From: Aquisphaera giovannonii
GTDB taxonomy: Bacteria; Planctomycetota; Planctomycetia; Isosphaerales; Isosphaeraceae
Length of the DNA: 64,000 nucleotides
NCBI RefSeq assembly: GCF_008087625.1
Contig: NZ_CP042997.1
Location: forward strand, 9,982,001 to 10,046,000
Reading direction: 5' to 3'
The notes under the pieces are model-generated. The model had not been told where the DNA came from. It saw only the letters and a list, made by a program, of their open reading frames with translations, and did not search any database. Positions within the stretch are counted from its first letter, which is position 1, and each line of letters begins with the position of its first letter. A program made the position numbers and the translations under genes. Positions 1-8,569 of this stretch are shown here, one piece after another.

Positions 1-471
1 CGCGGCGGCCTCGTCCACGGACAGCCCGGCGAAGTAGCGGAGTTTGACGAGCTGCGCCTTGCGCGGGTCCCTGGCCTCCAGCGCCGCCAGGGCCTCGTCC
101 AGGGCCAGCAGGTCGAGCTTCGGCCCCTCGACGGCCAGGTCCACCGCGGCCAGGTCGAGCCGCTGACGCCCGCCGCCGGCCTTGATGGCGGCCTTGCGGC
201 GGGCGTTCTCGACGAGGATCCGTCGCATCGCCTCGGCCGCCGCGGCGAAGAAGTGGCCCCGGCCGTCCCAGCCCGGGTCCGCGGAGCCGACCAGCCGGAG
301 GTAGGCGTCGTGGACCAGGGCCGTGGCCTGGAGCGTCTGCCCCGGCTTCTCGCGGCCGAGCTTGTGCGCCGCGAGCTTGCGCAGCTCGTCGTAGACCAGC
401 GGCAGGAGGCACTCCGCCGCCCCGGGGTCGCCCCGCCCAATCGCCGAAAGGACCCTCGTCACGTCGTCCAT
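1..471 (-). CDS. ECF-type RNA polymerase sigma factor, 3' end cut by the window
   Basis: The frame opens at ATG 471 and runs off the left edge, giving 157 residues. It begins MDDVTRVLSAIGRGDPGAAE and contains the sigma region 2 signature KPGQTLQATALVHDAYLRLV, followed by a stretch typical of DNA/core contact (GHFFAAAAEAMRRILVENARR). Near the edge comes the start of region 4 (KAQLVKLRYFAGLSVDEAAA). This is the planctomycete-expanded ECF group often annotated as TIGR02999. Such factors direct RNA polymerase to a small regulon, commonly from next to the kinase or anti-sigma gene that controls them. That partner, if present, would lie outside the window to the left. The helix-turn-helix of region 4.2 is incomplete here, so the C-terminus cannot be judged. 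Confidence 0.9.
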   Translation of the reverse strand, partial: MDDVTRVLSAIGRGDPGAAECLLPLVYDELRKLAAHKLGREKPGQTLQATALVHDAYLRLVGSADPGWDGRGHFFAAAAEAMRRILVENARRKAAIKAGGGRQRLDLAAVDLAVEGPKLDLLALDEALAALEARDPRKAQLVKLRYFAGLSVDEAAA

Positions 472-1082
472 CGCGTCGACTCACGGTGAAGGATCGGGAT
501 CGTACGCTCGCCGACGGGCCCCGACGGGAGGACGTCGGGATCGCCGGTCGGTATACCTTCGTGCCCTGCCACGGTCTGCTTCCCGGGGGGCGGGGCTCGG
601 AACCGAGCTCCAGGACGTCGGGAAGCGCCGGCCGCGTCTCGCGCGGCCATCCCGGGTGACGGGAATGCGCGGGTCCAATTCGCCTCTCCCGGTTCCACCT
701 GCCCGCAACGACCGCTCATACGCCGCATCACCGTCCCGACCCGGTGGGTCCGGTCATCGGCCGCCACCCAATGCGGCCGGGGGAAGCCATGGCGCCGAAG
801 CCGCCGCTCGCGCGGCCCGCGGCGTCGAGGCCGTCGCCCCACCTGACATGAATCCGTCCCCACCGCCCTTCCCCGGAGGGGCGGATCGTTGGCCCGGTCC
901 AGCTCACGGACGGACGCCGGATCGCATCGCCCCGGCCCGACTGCTCAGCCGCAATTTATTGAAAGTTATCACGTCCGCACACTTGCTTGGAAGGGAAACT
1001 GAGGACGGTTTTCGAGTCCATCCACGATGGGCGGGGGCAGGGCGGGCGAGGCCGTCAGGCCGTCCCGGGCCGTGACGCCCCC
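472..1082. other. intergenic region, about 610 bp
   Basis: No convincing gene: the open frames here are GC-rich shadows with arginine/proline-rich translations. It should hold the promoter of the leftward sigma-factor gene. A short AT-richer patch near 950-1010 stands out from the surroundings, but I could not assign -35/-10 boxes with confidence. Confidence 0.4.
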
Positions 1083-2156
1083 TCAGGGGACGGGGGCGAG
1101 CTCGACGACCACGGGCCTGTGGGCCGAGCCCACGTCGGGGCCCACCGCGCAGGAGCGGGGCAGCCAGCGCGAGCCGCAGAGGACGTGATCGATCCGGAGG
1201 CCGATCAGGCGGGTGAACATGGTGTGCCCCAGGCCCCAGCCGGTCCAGGCGAAGGCGTCGCGGTAGGACGACCAGTCGCGCCGGAAGAGGGGCTGCTCGG
1301 CCGTCAGGTTGAAATCCCCGGCGAGGACGAGGCTCTCGGGGGCCCTCTCGACCCAGCGACGGAGGAGTTCCGACTCGTAGCTTTGGGTCGCGGCGATCTC
1401 CCGGAAGGCGGCGAGGCCGGTCACCTTCGTCTCCACGAGCGGCTCGAGCCCCCGGCGCGGGGTCAGCAAGTGGACCGACGCGATGGGGACGTCGCCCCCC
1501 GGGCGCACCAGCCGGGCGCGGACGGCGATGATGCGATACGACTTGTCCGGCCGGCGGAGCTCCGCGAACTCCTCGATCGGGAAGCGGCTCGCCAGGCAGT
1601 GCTCGCCGGCCGTCCGCGCCTGCCAGCCCTCCAGCCCGAGGGTCGCGATCGGGTCGCTCAGCGTACACTCCTGGAGGCAGATGACGTCCGGGCGTGCCTC
1701 CCGGATCAGGGTCGCCAGGACGTCCGCCTTCAGGTCCTTCCCCTGGACGTTGCAGGTCAGCACGCGGAGGGGCTCGCCGGGCCTCGGCGGCGAGGCCAGA
1801 GGGGTCCCCCAGGGGACGTTGAATCCCGAGACGCCGACGAACCCGACGAGGCCCAGCCCCACCGCCGCAGCGGACCAAGGCCGCCGCAGCCAGGCCACCA
1901 GGGGGATCAGGACGACCGCCGGCAGGGCCGCGACCCAGGCGGGCCCGTAGAGCAGCAGGTGGACCGGCCAGGATGAGGCGGGAGACAGCCGGGCGATGGC
2001 CCAGGCCCCGAGGAGGGTCGCCGCGTAGGCCCAGCAGGCGATCGCCGTCCCGCGCCGGACCATCCGCGACGGGGACCGGCGCCCCTCCGGCAGCACGGGG
2101 GTGGCCACGCCGTCGATGAGCCGGTAGCGGAGCGGTCCCTTGTCGGTCATCGACAT
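1083..2156 (-). CDS. membrane-anchored endonuclease/exonuclease/phosphatase-family protein
   Basis: A 357-residue protein starting at ATG 2156, chosen because a GGAG lies about 8 nt upstream; a GTG directly before it is also possible. Residues about 35-130 hold three hydrophobic segments, so the N-terminus is probably membrane embedded. From about residue 130 it has the EEP (DNase I/exonuclease III) fold signatures: LTCNVQG, LQECT with the metal-binding Glu, GDFNL, and the C-terminal RIDHVL and SAHRPVVVEL with the catalytic Asp and His. The family cleaves phosphodiester or phosphomonoester bonds in nucleic acids, phosphoinositides or sphingolipids. With the catalytic half predicted outside the membrane, a phosphodiesterase role at the envelope is plausible, but the substrate cannot be read from sequence. 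Confidence 0.85.
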   Translation of the reverse strand: MSMTDKGPLRYRLIDGVATPVLPEGRRSPSRMVRRGTAIACWAYAATLLGAWAIARLSPASSWPVHLLLYGPAWVAALPAVVLIPLVAWLRRPWSAAAVGLGLVGFVGVSGFNVPWGTPLASPPRPGEPLRVLTCNVQGKDLKADVLATLIREARPDVICLQECTLSDPIATLGLEGWQARTAGEHCLASRFPIEEFAELRRPDKSYRIIAVRARLVRPGGDVPIASVHLLTPRRGLEPLVETKVTGLAAFREIAATQSYESELLRRWVERAPESLVLAGDFNLTAEQPLFRRDWSSYRDAFAWTGWGLGHTMFTRLIGLRIDHVLCGSRWLPRSCAVGPDVGSAHRPVVVELAPVP

Positions 2157-2216
2157 CACATCGGCTCCGTTCCGGGCTCAACTTCCGCACGTATGGATCT
2201 TAGCTGGCAGGCAGGC

Positions 2217-2256
2217 AGTCCGTCGAGCCGAAGGCGATGCCGCGGGGTCGCCGCGC
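2217..2256 (+). repeat. fragment of the ~120-bp two-hairpin dispersed repeat
   Basis: The stretch GAGCCGAAGGCGATGCCGCG followed by GGTCGCC matches the first hairpin of the longer repeat found at 54289, 54444 and 57724. The second half (the GTGGTGTCGCTGCGC hairpin) is absent here, so this is a truncated copy. It lies in the gap between the TPR gene and the EEP-family gene, with no coding overlap. Confidence 0.5.
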
Positions 2257-2378
2257 GGGTCGCGGCCGACGCGACGACCACTCTCCCCCCGCGGCGCAGG
2301 GCCCGTCGCCGGCCGGCGCCGGCCCCGTCCCTTGCCTGGTGGCCGGCCCTCGTGCGCCGCGGGGGGCGGCCGGTCGAG

Positions 2379-4367
2379 CTAGTCGCGGAACGGGCGATGA
2401 ATCTCGTAGAGTGACAGGCGGGTCGTGTACTCGAGGCCGGCCTCGCTGAACTGTTCGACGAGGGAGATGGCCTGCTTCTGGTGCTTGATGGCCGCCGCGA
2501 AGTCGCCGGACTCCGCGCAGGCCGCCGCGAGCGCGCCGATGGCCGACCCGCTCTTCCACTGTTCCAGTTCGCAGGCGCGAGTGGCCTCCGCCACGGCACG
2601 CCGGCCGTCGCGGACCTTCGCGTCCGGGCACGTCGCCAGCAGCCAGGCGAGCGATCGGTGGCCGAGGGCCGAGTCGGGGTCGCGCCGGATCAGAGCGAGG
2701 TAATCGTCGGCCTCCTGCGCGTACTCGCCCCGGATGTGGTGGACCCCGCCCCGTAGCCTGAACCCCATAGTGGACTTCGGATCCACCTCGGTCGATCGCG
2801 TGAAGTCGGCGATGGCCCTGTCGTACTGCTCGTCCTTGAGCCATTCCAGCCCGCGGTTCACGTAGAGTGACGCGTCGGTCGGGTCGAGCCGGATGACCTC
2901 GTCGAAGTCGGCGATCGCCTGGGCGTGCTTCCCGCGTCTCGACCAGGCCTGGCCGCGAAGGTCGCGGTAGAACGCCTTCGCCGGGTCGAGCCGGATGGCC
3001 TCGGTCAGGTCCGCGATGGCCTCGTCCCAGTCATGCTTCTGCTGCCGGGACCAGGCGCGGAAGGCATGGCCTATCGGATTGCGCGGCTCGAGCTCGATGA
3101 ACCGGGACAGGTCGGCGATGGCCTTCTCATGATCCCCCGCCGCCTCCCGCTCGGTGCCCCGGTTGAAGTAATGGTGCGATCGGCCCGGCTCGATCCGGAT
3201 CGCTTCCGTGTAATCGGCGATGGCCTTCGCATGATCCTGCTTCCGGCTCCACGCGGATCCCCGGCGGCTGAAGGCATACGCCGAATCCGCCTTCAGAGAG
3301 ATCGCCCGAGAATAGTCTTCGATCGCCTTCTCGAACTCATTCTTCTCGAAACGGGCGTCTCCCCTGAGCGTCAAGGGATAGGGGTCCGCGGGGGCCAGCC
3401 TCACGGCCTCGTCGAAATCCGCGATCGCCCTTTCATAGTCCTTCCGCTGCTGGAAGATGCCCCCGCGGGCCGTGTAGGCCGGCGCGAAATCCGGCTTCAG
3501 CGTGATCGCCGCGGTCTGGTCCGCGGCCGCCTTGTCGAGCACCCCCATCCTCAGGTAGCAAGTTCCTCGATTGGTCAACGACCAGTAGTCCCCGGGATCC
3601 GATCGGATGGCCTCGGTGTAATCGGCGATCGCCGCGTCGTACTGCCCCCGGCCCTCGCGGAGGGCCCCCCGGGACGAATGAGCGCGGGCATTCCCGGGGT
3701 CGAGCTGGATGGCCCTGTCCCAGTCGGCGATGGCCTTATCCGTCTCGCCCTTCATGCGCCAGACGTCGGCACGGGCGGCCGGGCCCTTCGGGTCTCCAGG
3801 TGCCAGGCGGATCGCCTCGCCGAGATCGGCGAGGGCCGGGTCCCACTCCCGCCCGTAGGATCGGACGCGGCCGCGGTCCCGGATGGCCGCCGCGTCCACG
3901 GGGTTGGCCTGGATCCTCCTGTCCAGGGCATCCAGGGCCTTCTCCGGCGTGACCGGGACGTCCCGCGGGACCCATCCGGACTTCTTGCCGTCCCAGGACG
4001 CGACGCGGAGCCGGTCACCTTCGGCCTTCTCGATCCTGAAGAACAGGGCGTCCTCGGCGGGCGCCCGACGCTCGCCATCCCGGAGCGAGGCGGCGGGATC
4101 GAGGATCACGACCCAGCTGCCGGGGAGGAGCGGATCGGCCTGCGGCTCCCGCGGGGGGATGCGGTTGGGCCGCGAGGTCGCGGGGGCATCGGCCGCCCCC
4201 GAGAGACCTTCGATGGCCATCGTGGCCATGCCCCCCGCCGGACTGCCCAGGCCAACGGCGGTGGATCCCGCGACGGTCCCCGCCGACATGCACGCCGCGA
4301 CCAGGCTTGGCAGCATCGTCCCGGCCAGCCTTCGCCGCCGCATCCGTCGGGTGTCGACCGTATTCAT
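2379..4367 (-). CDS. exported tetratricopeptide-repeat protein
   Basis: A 662-residue protein. The first ~45 residues contain an arginine-rich start (MNTVDTRRMRRRRLAG) and a hydrophobic stretch, consistent with an export signal. Residues about 75-140 resemble a small SH3-like or all-beta domain (SWVVILDPAASLRDGER ... GWVPRDVPV). From about 140 to 600 there are roughly twelve TPR units with repeated AIADYTEAIRLDP-type helices. The C-terminus is a less regular helical tail. TPR arrays are protein-interaction scaffolds and no catalytic motif is visible. It is monocistronic as far as can be seen, with about 220 bp to the next gene in the same direction, and that gap carries a repeat fragment. Confidence 0.85.
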   Translation of the reverse strand: MNTVDTRRMRRRRLAGTMLPSLVAACMSAGTVAGSTAVGLGSPAGGMATMAIEGLSGAADAPATSRPNRIPPREPQADPLLPGSWVVILDPAASLRDGERRAPAEDALFFRIEKAEGDRLRVASWDGKKSGWVPRDVPVTPEKALDALDRRIQANPVDAAAIRDRGRVRSYGREWDPALADLGEAIRLAPGDPKGPAARADVWRMKGETDKAIADWDRAIQLDPGNARAHSSRGALREGRGQYDAAIADYTEAIRSDPGDYWSLTNRGTCYLRMGVLDKAAADQTAAITLKPDFAPAYTARGGIFQQRKDYERAIADFDEAVRLAPADPYPLTLRGDARFEKNEFEKAIEDYSRAISLKADSAYAFSRRGSAWSRKQDHAKAIADYTEAIRIEPGRSHHYFNRGTEREAAGDHEKAIADLSRFIELEPRNPIGHAFRAWSRQQKHDWDEAIADLTEAIRLDPAKAFYRDLRGQAWSRRGKHAQAIADFDEVIRLDPTDASLYVNRGLEWLKDEQYDRAIADFTRSTEVDPKSTMGFRLRGGVHHIRGEYAQEADDYLALIRRDPDSALGHRSLAWLLATCPDAKVRDGRRAVAEATRACELEQWKSGSAIGALAAACAESGDFAAAIKHQKQAISLVEQFSEAGLEYTTRLSLYEIHRPFRD

Positions 4368-4567
4368 GACATGGCCCCTGGCCCGCCCGCGCCCTGGCCA
4401 TCAAGCGGGTGATGGGCTCGCGGCCGCGACGGCCCGACGAGTCGATTCGAGCACGGCGAAGTGCAAACCTGGCGACCTGTCCCCGGCAATTCAAGCGTCA
4501 ATAGTCTCCACATATCCTGCATCGAAGGCAACACCCCCGGGGCGAAGGGGGCATCCATGGCGCCTTC

Positions 4568-5767
4568 TCATTCCGGATGAGCAGGCGTCTCGTAGTCCGG
4601 CAGCTCGAGATCGTCGCGGAGGGCCCGGGCCAGGAAGAGGCGGGCGACGGGAGGGATCGCCATGACGCGCGTCACCTGGTTCCGGAACCAGATCCCCGGC
4701 CGCGTCCTCGGGGCGAACGCGGGGGCGAACTTCCGGGCCGACTCCTGCTTGCCCTCGATGAAGGGCCGGAGCCGACTCTCGTAGCGCCGGAAGGCCCCCC
4801 GGTGGTCCCCCGGCGTGCGGTTCAGCTCCCCGGCCAGGACGTAGGCCTCGGCGAGGGCCAGCCCCGTCCCCTCGCCGGCCAGCAGGGAGACGCACGCGGC
4901 CGCGTCCCCGATCAGGGCGACGCGGCCCCGCGACCAGGCGTCCATGCGGATCTGGCTGACGCGATCGTAGTAGATGTCATCGACCCCATCCATCGCCCCG
5001 AGGATCTGCGGGCATTCCCAGCCGTCCTCGCCGAAGACCCGGCGCAGGAGGGCCTTCCTTCCCCACGCGTCGTGCGGCTCCGGGCCGGTCGCGTGCTCGG
5101 CGGCGAAGACGAGGAGGAACATGGTCCGGTCGCCTCGCAGGGCGAACCGCCCCACCTGGCGGCCCGGCCGCGCGTAGCAGACGTAGGACAGCTCGTCGCG
5201 CGGCCGGTAGCCCTCGACCTCGAAGGCGGCGACACGGTAGCCGAGCTGCGTCTCGAACCGTCCCTCGGGGCCGAAGGCGATCCGGCGGACGGCGGAGTGC
5301 AGGCCGTCGGCGCCGATCACGAGATCGAAGGCCCGGGGCTCGCCGCGCTCGAAGGACGCGAGGATGTCGGCCTCACGCTCCCGCAGGGCCGCGATGCTGT
5401 CGGCGAAGATCGTCTCCACGCGGCCCTCGACGGCCCGGTAGATCGTCGCCGCGAGGTCGCCGCGCGGCAGGCTGGTGAAGCGGTCGCCGGTGATCCGGCG
5501 GAAGACGTCCGCGAAGAATCCGCCCACCTTCCGGCCGCGATCATCGACGAACCGGACCTCCCCGACCGAGTAGCCCGCCGCCCTCACGTCGGCCAGGATC
5601 CCCATCCGCTCCGCGACCGTGTACCCGACGCCCCAGAAGTCGATGACGTAGCCGCCCGTGCGGAAATGCGGGGCCTGCTCGATCAGCACGACCTCGTGGC
5701 CGCCCCGGCTCAGCCAGTAGGCCAGGGCCGGGCCGGCGACGCCTGCCCCGTTGATGGCGACCCTCAT
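4568..5767 (-). CDS. FAD-dependent monooxygenase/oxidoreductase (PHBH-like fold)
   Basis: A 399-residue flavoprotein with ATG at 5767 (MRVAINGAGVAGPALAYWLS). The N-terminal GxGxxG dinucleotide-binding loop is followed by the Glu of VVLIEQAP. GADGLHSAVRR is the DG motif, and ALIGDAAACVSLLAGEGTGL is the GD motif that binds the FAD ribityl chain. This is the class A flavin monooxygenase layout, whose members hydroxylate aromatic or polyketide substrates with NAD(P)H. The same frame stays open upstream into the carbonic-anhydrase-like gene (to 6775), but the protein family clearly starts at 5767, so no fusion is proposed. It is followed by no close gene and preceded by the CA-like gene 104 bp upstream on the same strand. 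Confidence 0.88.
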   Translation of the reverse strand: MRVAINGAGVAGPALAYWLSRGGHEVVLIEQAPHFRTGGYVIDFWGVGYTVAERMGILADVRAAGYSVGEVRFVDDRGRKVGGFFADVFRRITGDRFTSLPRGDLAATIYRAVEGRVETIFADSIAALREREADILASFERGEPRAFDLVIGADGLHSAVRRIAFGPEGRFETQLGYRVAAFEVEGYRPRDELSYVCYARPGRQVGRFALRGDRTMFLLVFAAEHATGPEPHDAWGRKALLRRVFGEDGWECPQILGAMDGVDDIYYDRVSQIRMDAWSRGRVALIGDAAACVSLLAGEGTGLALAEAYVLAGELNRTPGDHRGAFRRYESRLRPFIEGKQESARKFAPAFAPRTRPGIWFRNQVTRVMAIPPVARLFLARALRDDLELPDYETPAHPE

Positions 5768-5871
5768 TCGACCCGTCCCCGCCCGCGCGATCGTTCGGGC
5801 CGGCTCGCGGGGCCGCGCGATCGCCCCCATGCCGACCTCAGGCGAACTCTCCCCGCCCCGAGCGGGCCCGT

Positions 5872-6676
5872 TCAACGGAGTGCATCGGCCTTCCCGGCCT
5901 CGATCTCCTTGAATTTCGCCTCGGACCATTCCGTGAATTCGGCGGTCATGTCGACGAGCTGCTTGTTGTCGACCCGGGCGGCGCGATGCAGGGCGATGCT
6001 CGCCCCGGCGTCCCCGTCCCTGTTGATCAGGATCCCGCCGAAGGCGAAGGCCGGGGCCTCGAAATCGACGGTCTTCAAGAGCCTGAAGAAGGCCGCCTCC
6101 GCCTCGCGGTAGATGACCTCGGTCATGCGGACGAAGCGCCTCGCCTCGTCGGGCTTCCCCGGGCCAAGGATCTCGCCGGCGTGCCGCAGGACCAGCTGCT
6201 CGAGCGCCTCCTGCTGGTAGTCGTCCGGGTCGTAGCACGCGGGTTCCTTGGGGGTGATGCGGCCGGCCTCGAGCTTCCGGAGCGCGGCGGACGCGGCGCC
6301 GCAGCAATCGCTGGGGCGCGTCTGACCGGGGCGGACGACCTTGCCCACCTGGCCGTCGTCCGTGATCCCCACGTGCGGGCCGACGAACATCAGGGCCGCG
6401 CCCCCCTCGGGCACGTGGTGGGAGAACGCGCCGATGCCGGTCTTGCCGACGAACGGATAGCCGTCCAGGCCGCCCAGGATGAACGGCCCGATCATGCGGG
6501 CCTCGGGGAACTGGATGCTGTTGAGGTCGTCGCTGCAGACGCTCGTGAGCGACGCGATGCTCGCTGATGCCCAGGACTCGCTCCGTGAAGCGGAGGAAGG
6601 CCCGGATGAGATGGGACGCCTCGATCGCCCCGGGGTAGTGGGGGCTGACATGCCGGGGTGCGCGGAGGTCGATCAT
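5872..6676 (-). pseudogene. LCIB/LCIC-type (theta-class) carbonic anhydrase homolog, frameshifted near its 5' end
   Basis: The protein is split over two frames. From ATG 6676 the frame reads MIDLRAPRHVSPHYPGAIEA through LRFTERVLGIS; after a 1-nt shift around 6555-6570 the other frame continues ASLTSVCSDDLNSIQFP to the stop at 5872, giving about 267 residues when joined. The second part has the landmarks of the LCIB carbonic anhydrase domain: a Cys followed by acidic residues (VCSDDLN), GGLDGYPFVGKTGIGAFSHH, a His in GPHVGI exactly 54 residues after that Cys, RPGQTRPSDCCGA with the third metal-ligand Cys, then a helical tail. In algal LCIB proteins a Cys-His-Cys zinc site catalyses CO2/bicarbonate interconversion. 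The shift may be a real mutation or a read error; no in-frame restart with a ribosome site is obvious. Neighbours are an FAD oxidoreductase and a PhnD-like binding protein on the same strand. Confidence 0.72.
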
Positions 6677-6731
6677 GGTCCGAGGCTCCAGACTGTTGCG
6701 CCCGCGGTCGGCGCGGACCTCCCCGGGCGGC

Positions 6732-7706
6732 TCAGCGGCGATCGGCGGCCGCCGGGGCGGCCGGGGACGCGGCATTCCCGTCGGAATCCAGGGCTTTGAG
6801 CAGGTCCTTGAACCCGTCCGGGCTGCCGGCGACCCACTTGCGGGTGCCCTCCAGGCGCATCGGCTCGGCGGCGGCCTCGTCGGCCGGGTCCATGGCGAGC
6901 ATCAGCTCGGTGAACCTGGCGGCCAGCGCGGGGTCGAAGTCCTTCGCGGCGGTGAAGACGCAGTGGCTGAACGCGGGGGTGATCCAGAGGCAGGTCAGGC
7001 CGCTCGCCTGGTCGGGGTGGTTCTTCGCCAGGTCGTTCCACATCCGCTCGCCGATGATGCCCGCCTGGCCCTTGCCGTCCTTCAGGGCCTTCAGGACGTG
7101 CGACTCGCTCGAGCACGGGTTGCCGCGGAGGTCCACCTCGCCGTCGAGGCTATGGACCTTGACCGCCCCGGAGCCCAGGTCGAGGCCGGCCTGCCGCAGG
7201 TAGTACGCCGGCAGCACGGTCGATTCGGCCGCGTCGCGGCTGCCCATGATCAGGGTCTTCCCCTTGAGGCCATCCAGGGAGCGGACGCCCGAGTCGTCGC
7301 GGACGACGAGCGCGGAGCGGACGTCGCAATCGACGTCGCGCATCACGAGCGTCTTGCTGGCGTTGCCCGCCTTCCGATGGAACTGGGCGTGGGCCAGCGG
7401 CGTGTTCCAGGCGACGTCCACCTGCTTCCTGAGCAGGGCGTCCACCAGGGCGTCGTAGTTCGAGTAGAGGACGTAATCGACCTCCAGCCCGCGCTTGCCG
7501 AGATAACGGCGCAGCCCCTCGAACACCGTGACGCTCCCCGGCGCGTACGCCACGGCACCGAGGCGGAGGGCCGGCTTGCTCGCCTTCCGCTGGCAGCAGC
7601 CGTCCCCGTCCTTGCAGAAGTCGTCGTCCGCGCCCCGGGCGGTCGCGGCCGTCAGGAAGGAGCCGGCGAGCCCGGCCAGGGCGAGGGCCGTCAGCGAGCG
7701 ACGCAT
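6732..7706 (-). CDS. PhnD-like periplasmic substrate-binding protein (phosphate/phosphonate ABC-type family)
   Basis: A 324-residue protein with a clear signal peptide (MRRSLTALALAGLAGSF, cleavage after TARGA). The mature part starts with a Cys-rich insert (DDFCKDGDGCCQRK). It then follows the PhnD/SsuA-like type 2 periplasmic-binding fold: LRLGAVAYAPGSVTVFEGL, VDYVLYSNYDALVDALLRKQVDVAWNTPLAHA, and LKGKTLIMGSRDAAESTVLP. It would bind a small anion or oxoanion outside the inner membrane. No permease or ATPase gene is adjacent, which is unusual for an uptake system; it could serve a sensor or use a remote transporter. It sits 55 bp upstream of the carbonic-anhydrase-like gene on the same strand, so co-transcription is likely. 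The ligand is not identifiable from sequence. Confidence 0.85.
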   Translation of the reverse strand: MRRSLTALALAGLAGSFLTAATARGADDDFCKDGDGCCQRKASKPALRLGAVAYAPGSVTVFEGLRRYLGKRGLEVDYVLYSNYDALVDALLRKQVDVAWNTPLAHAQFHRKAGNASKTLVMRDVDCDVRSALVVRDDSGVRSLDGLKGKTLIMGSRDAAESTVLPAYYLRQAGLDLGSGAVKVHSLDGEVDLRGNPCSSESHVLKALKDGKGQAGIIGERMWNDLAKNHPDQASGLTCLWITPAFSHCVFTAAKDFDPALAARFTELMLAMDPADEAAAEPMRLEGTRKWVAGSPDGFKDLLKALDSDGNAASPAAPAAADRR

Positions 7707-7842
7707 GGCGAGAGGTCCCCGAAGGTGGAAAGGCGATCATGCCGGCGAGCCCCCGCGGGGCCGCCTCCGCTGGCCTTCACGCTAGCGGAACCCGGAGCGA
7801 ATCGCAAACGACAATTCCAGGCATGGCCACACGCTGGGGAGC

Positions 7843-8096
7843 CCTCGATCTGGATCGCCAACATGGTCGCCCAGCGGGGCGTGAAGGCCGCCGGCGCCGG
7901 GCCGCCCATTCGCTACGAGGCCCTGGGCGAGTGCCTCCGCAAGGCCGCGGAGAAGGCGGCCGAGTTGCGGGCGTCGGTCCACATGCCCCGGATCGGCTGC
8001 GGCCTGGCCGGCGGCGACTGGGCGCGGGTCGGGCCGCTCATCGAGGCCGCGATGGTCGCCCGCGGGCTGGAGGTCACGGTCTACGACCCGGGGTGA
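7843..8096 (+). pseudogene. 5'-truncated macro-domain (ADP-ribose-binding) protein remnant
   Basis: The frame encodes the C-terminal half of a macro domain: IWIANMVAQRGVKAAG, then RYEALGECLRKAAEKAAEL, VHMPRIGCGLAGGDWARVGP and LEVTVYDPG before the stop. Full macro-domain proteins of this type carry about 70 more residues at the N-terminus, including the adenine-binding asparagine region. That part is missing: upstream of 7843 the reading frame changes to unrelated sequence within the gap next to the PhnD-like gene. A short protein from ATG 7863 (77 residues) could still be made, but it would lack half of the fold. The most likely reading is a gene remnant left after a rearrangement. Confidence 0.6.
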
Positions 8097-8260
8097 CGCC
8101 CCGGGGCCGGCTGGAGTGCGTCGCCGCAACTTCTGGTAGAATCGGAGGCCCTGACCGGCGAGGCGCTCCCCCGAAGGGGTGCGTGCCCCGTGGATGGTCC
8201 GCGTCTCCCGGATCAGTCCGACGTCATCCCGGCTTCGATGTCCCGACAGGAGGGCCTACC

Positions 8261-8569
8261 GTGAGCGTCACCGAGGAGACCATCGAGGCCATCCTGGACC
8301 CGAACGGCGAGATCAGGCTGACGCAGCGGCCTCAGCTTCCCCCGGGGCCCGTACGCGTGACCATCCGGACCGCCGAGCCCGGAGCGGCGACGCGGCACGG
8401 CCTGGCCGACGTGATCCGGGACATCGCCGCCGGCCAACGATCGCGGGGATTCGCGGGGCGTTCCCCAGCGGACCTCCTCGCCGAGGACGCCGCCAGCCTG
8501 GACGAGGACGCAGAGCGCGATCGGGAGCTGGATGCAGCACGTCGCGAGGCCCCGGCGGAGGGGGCATAG
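8261..8569 (+). CDS. putative antitoxin of a PIN-type toxin-antitoxin pair
   Basis: A 102-residue acidic protein. The GTG start at 8261 is favoured by AGGAGG 8 nt upstream. The N-terminus (VTEETIEAILDPNGEIRLTQ then LPPGPVRVTI) resembles the small beta-strand antitoxins of the AbrB/PIN-partner class common in cyanobacteria and planctomycetes. The C-terminal half is charged and helical and would wrap the toxin. Its stop codon directly abuts the start of the PIN-domain gene (no spacer), so the two are translated from one message. Such antitoxins usually repress their own promoter, and no operator palindrome was identified. The family assignment rests mostly on the neighbour. Confidence 0.65.
   Translation: MSVTEETIEAILDPNGEIRLTQRPQLPPGPVRVTIRTAEPGAATRHGLADVIRDIAAGQRSRGFAGRSPADLLAEDAASLDEDAERDRELDAARREAPAEGA

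Noticed and set aside
4568-6775. Apparent 735-residue fusion of the FAD oxidoreductase with upstream sequence
   Set aside because: The upstream part in this frame is out of frame with the carbonic-anhydrase-like domain, and the flavoprotein N-terminus at 5767 is canonical. Reading it as a fusion would mix two genes.
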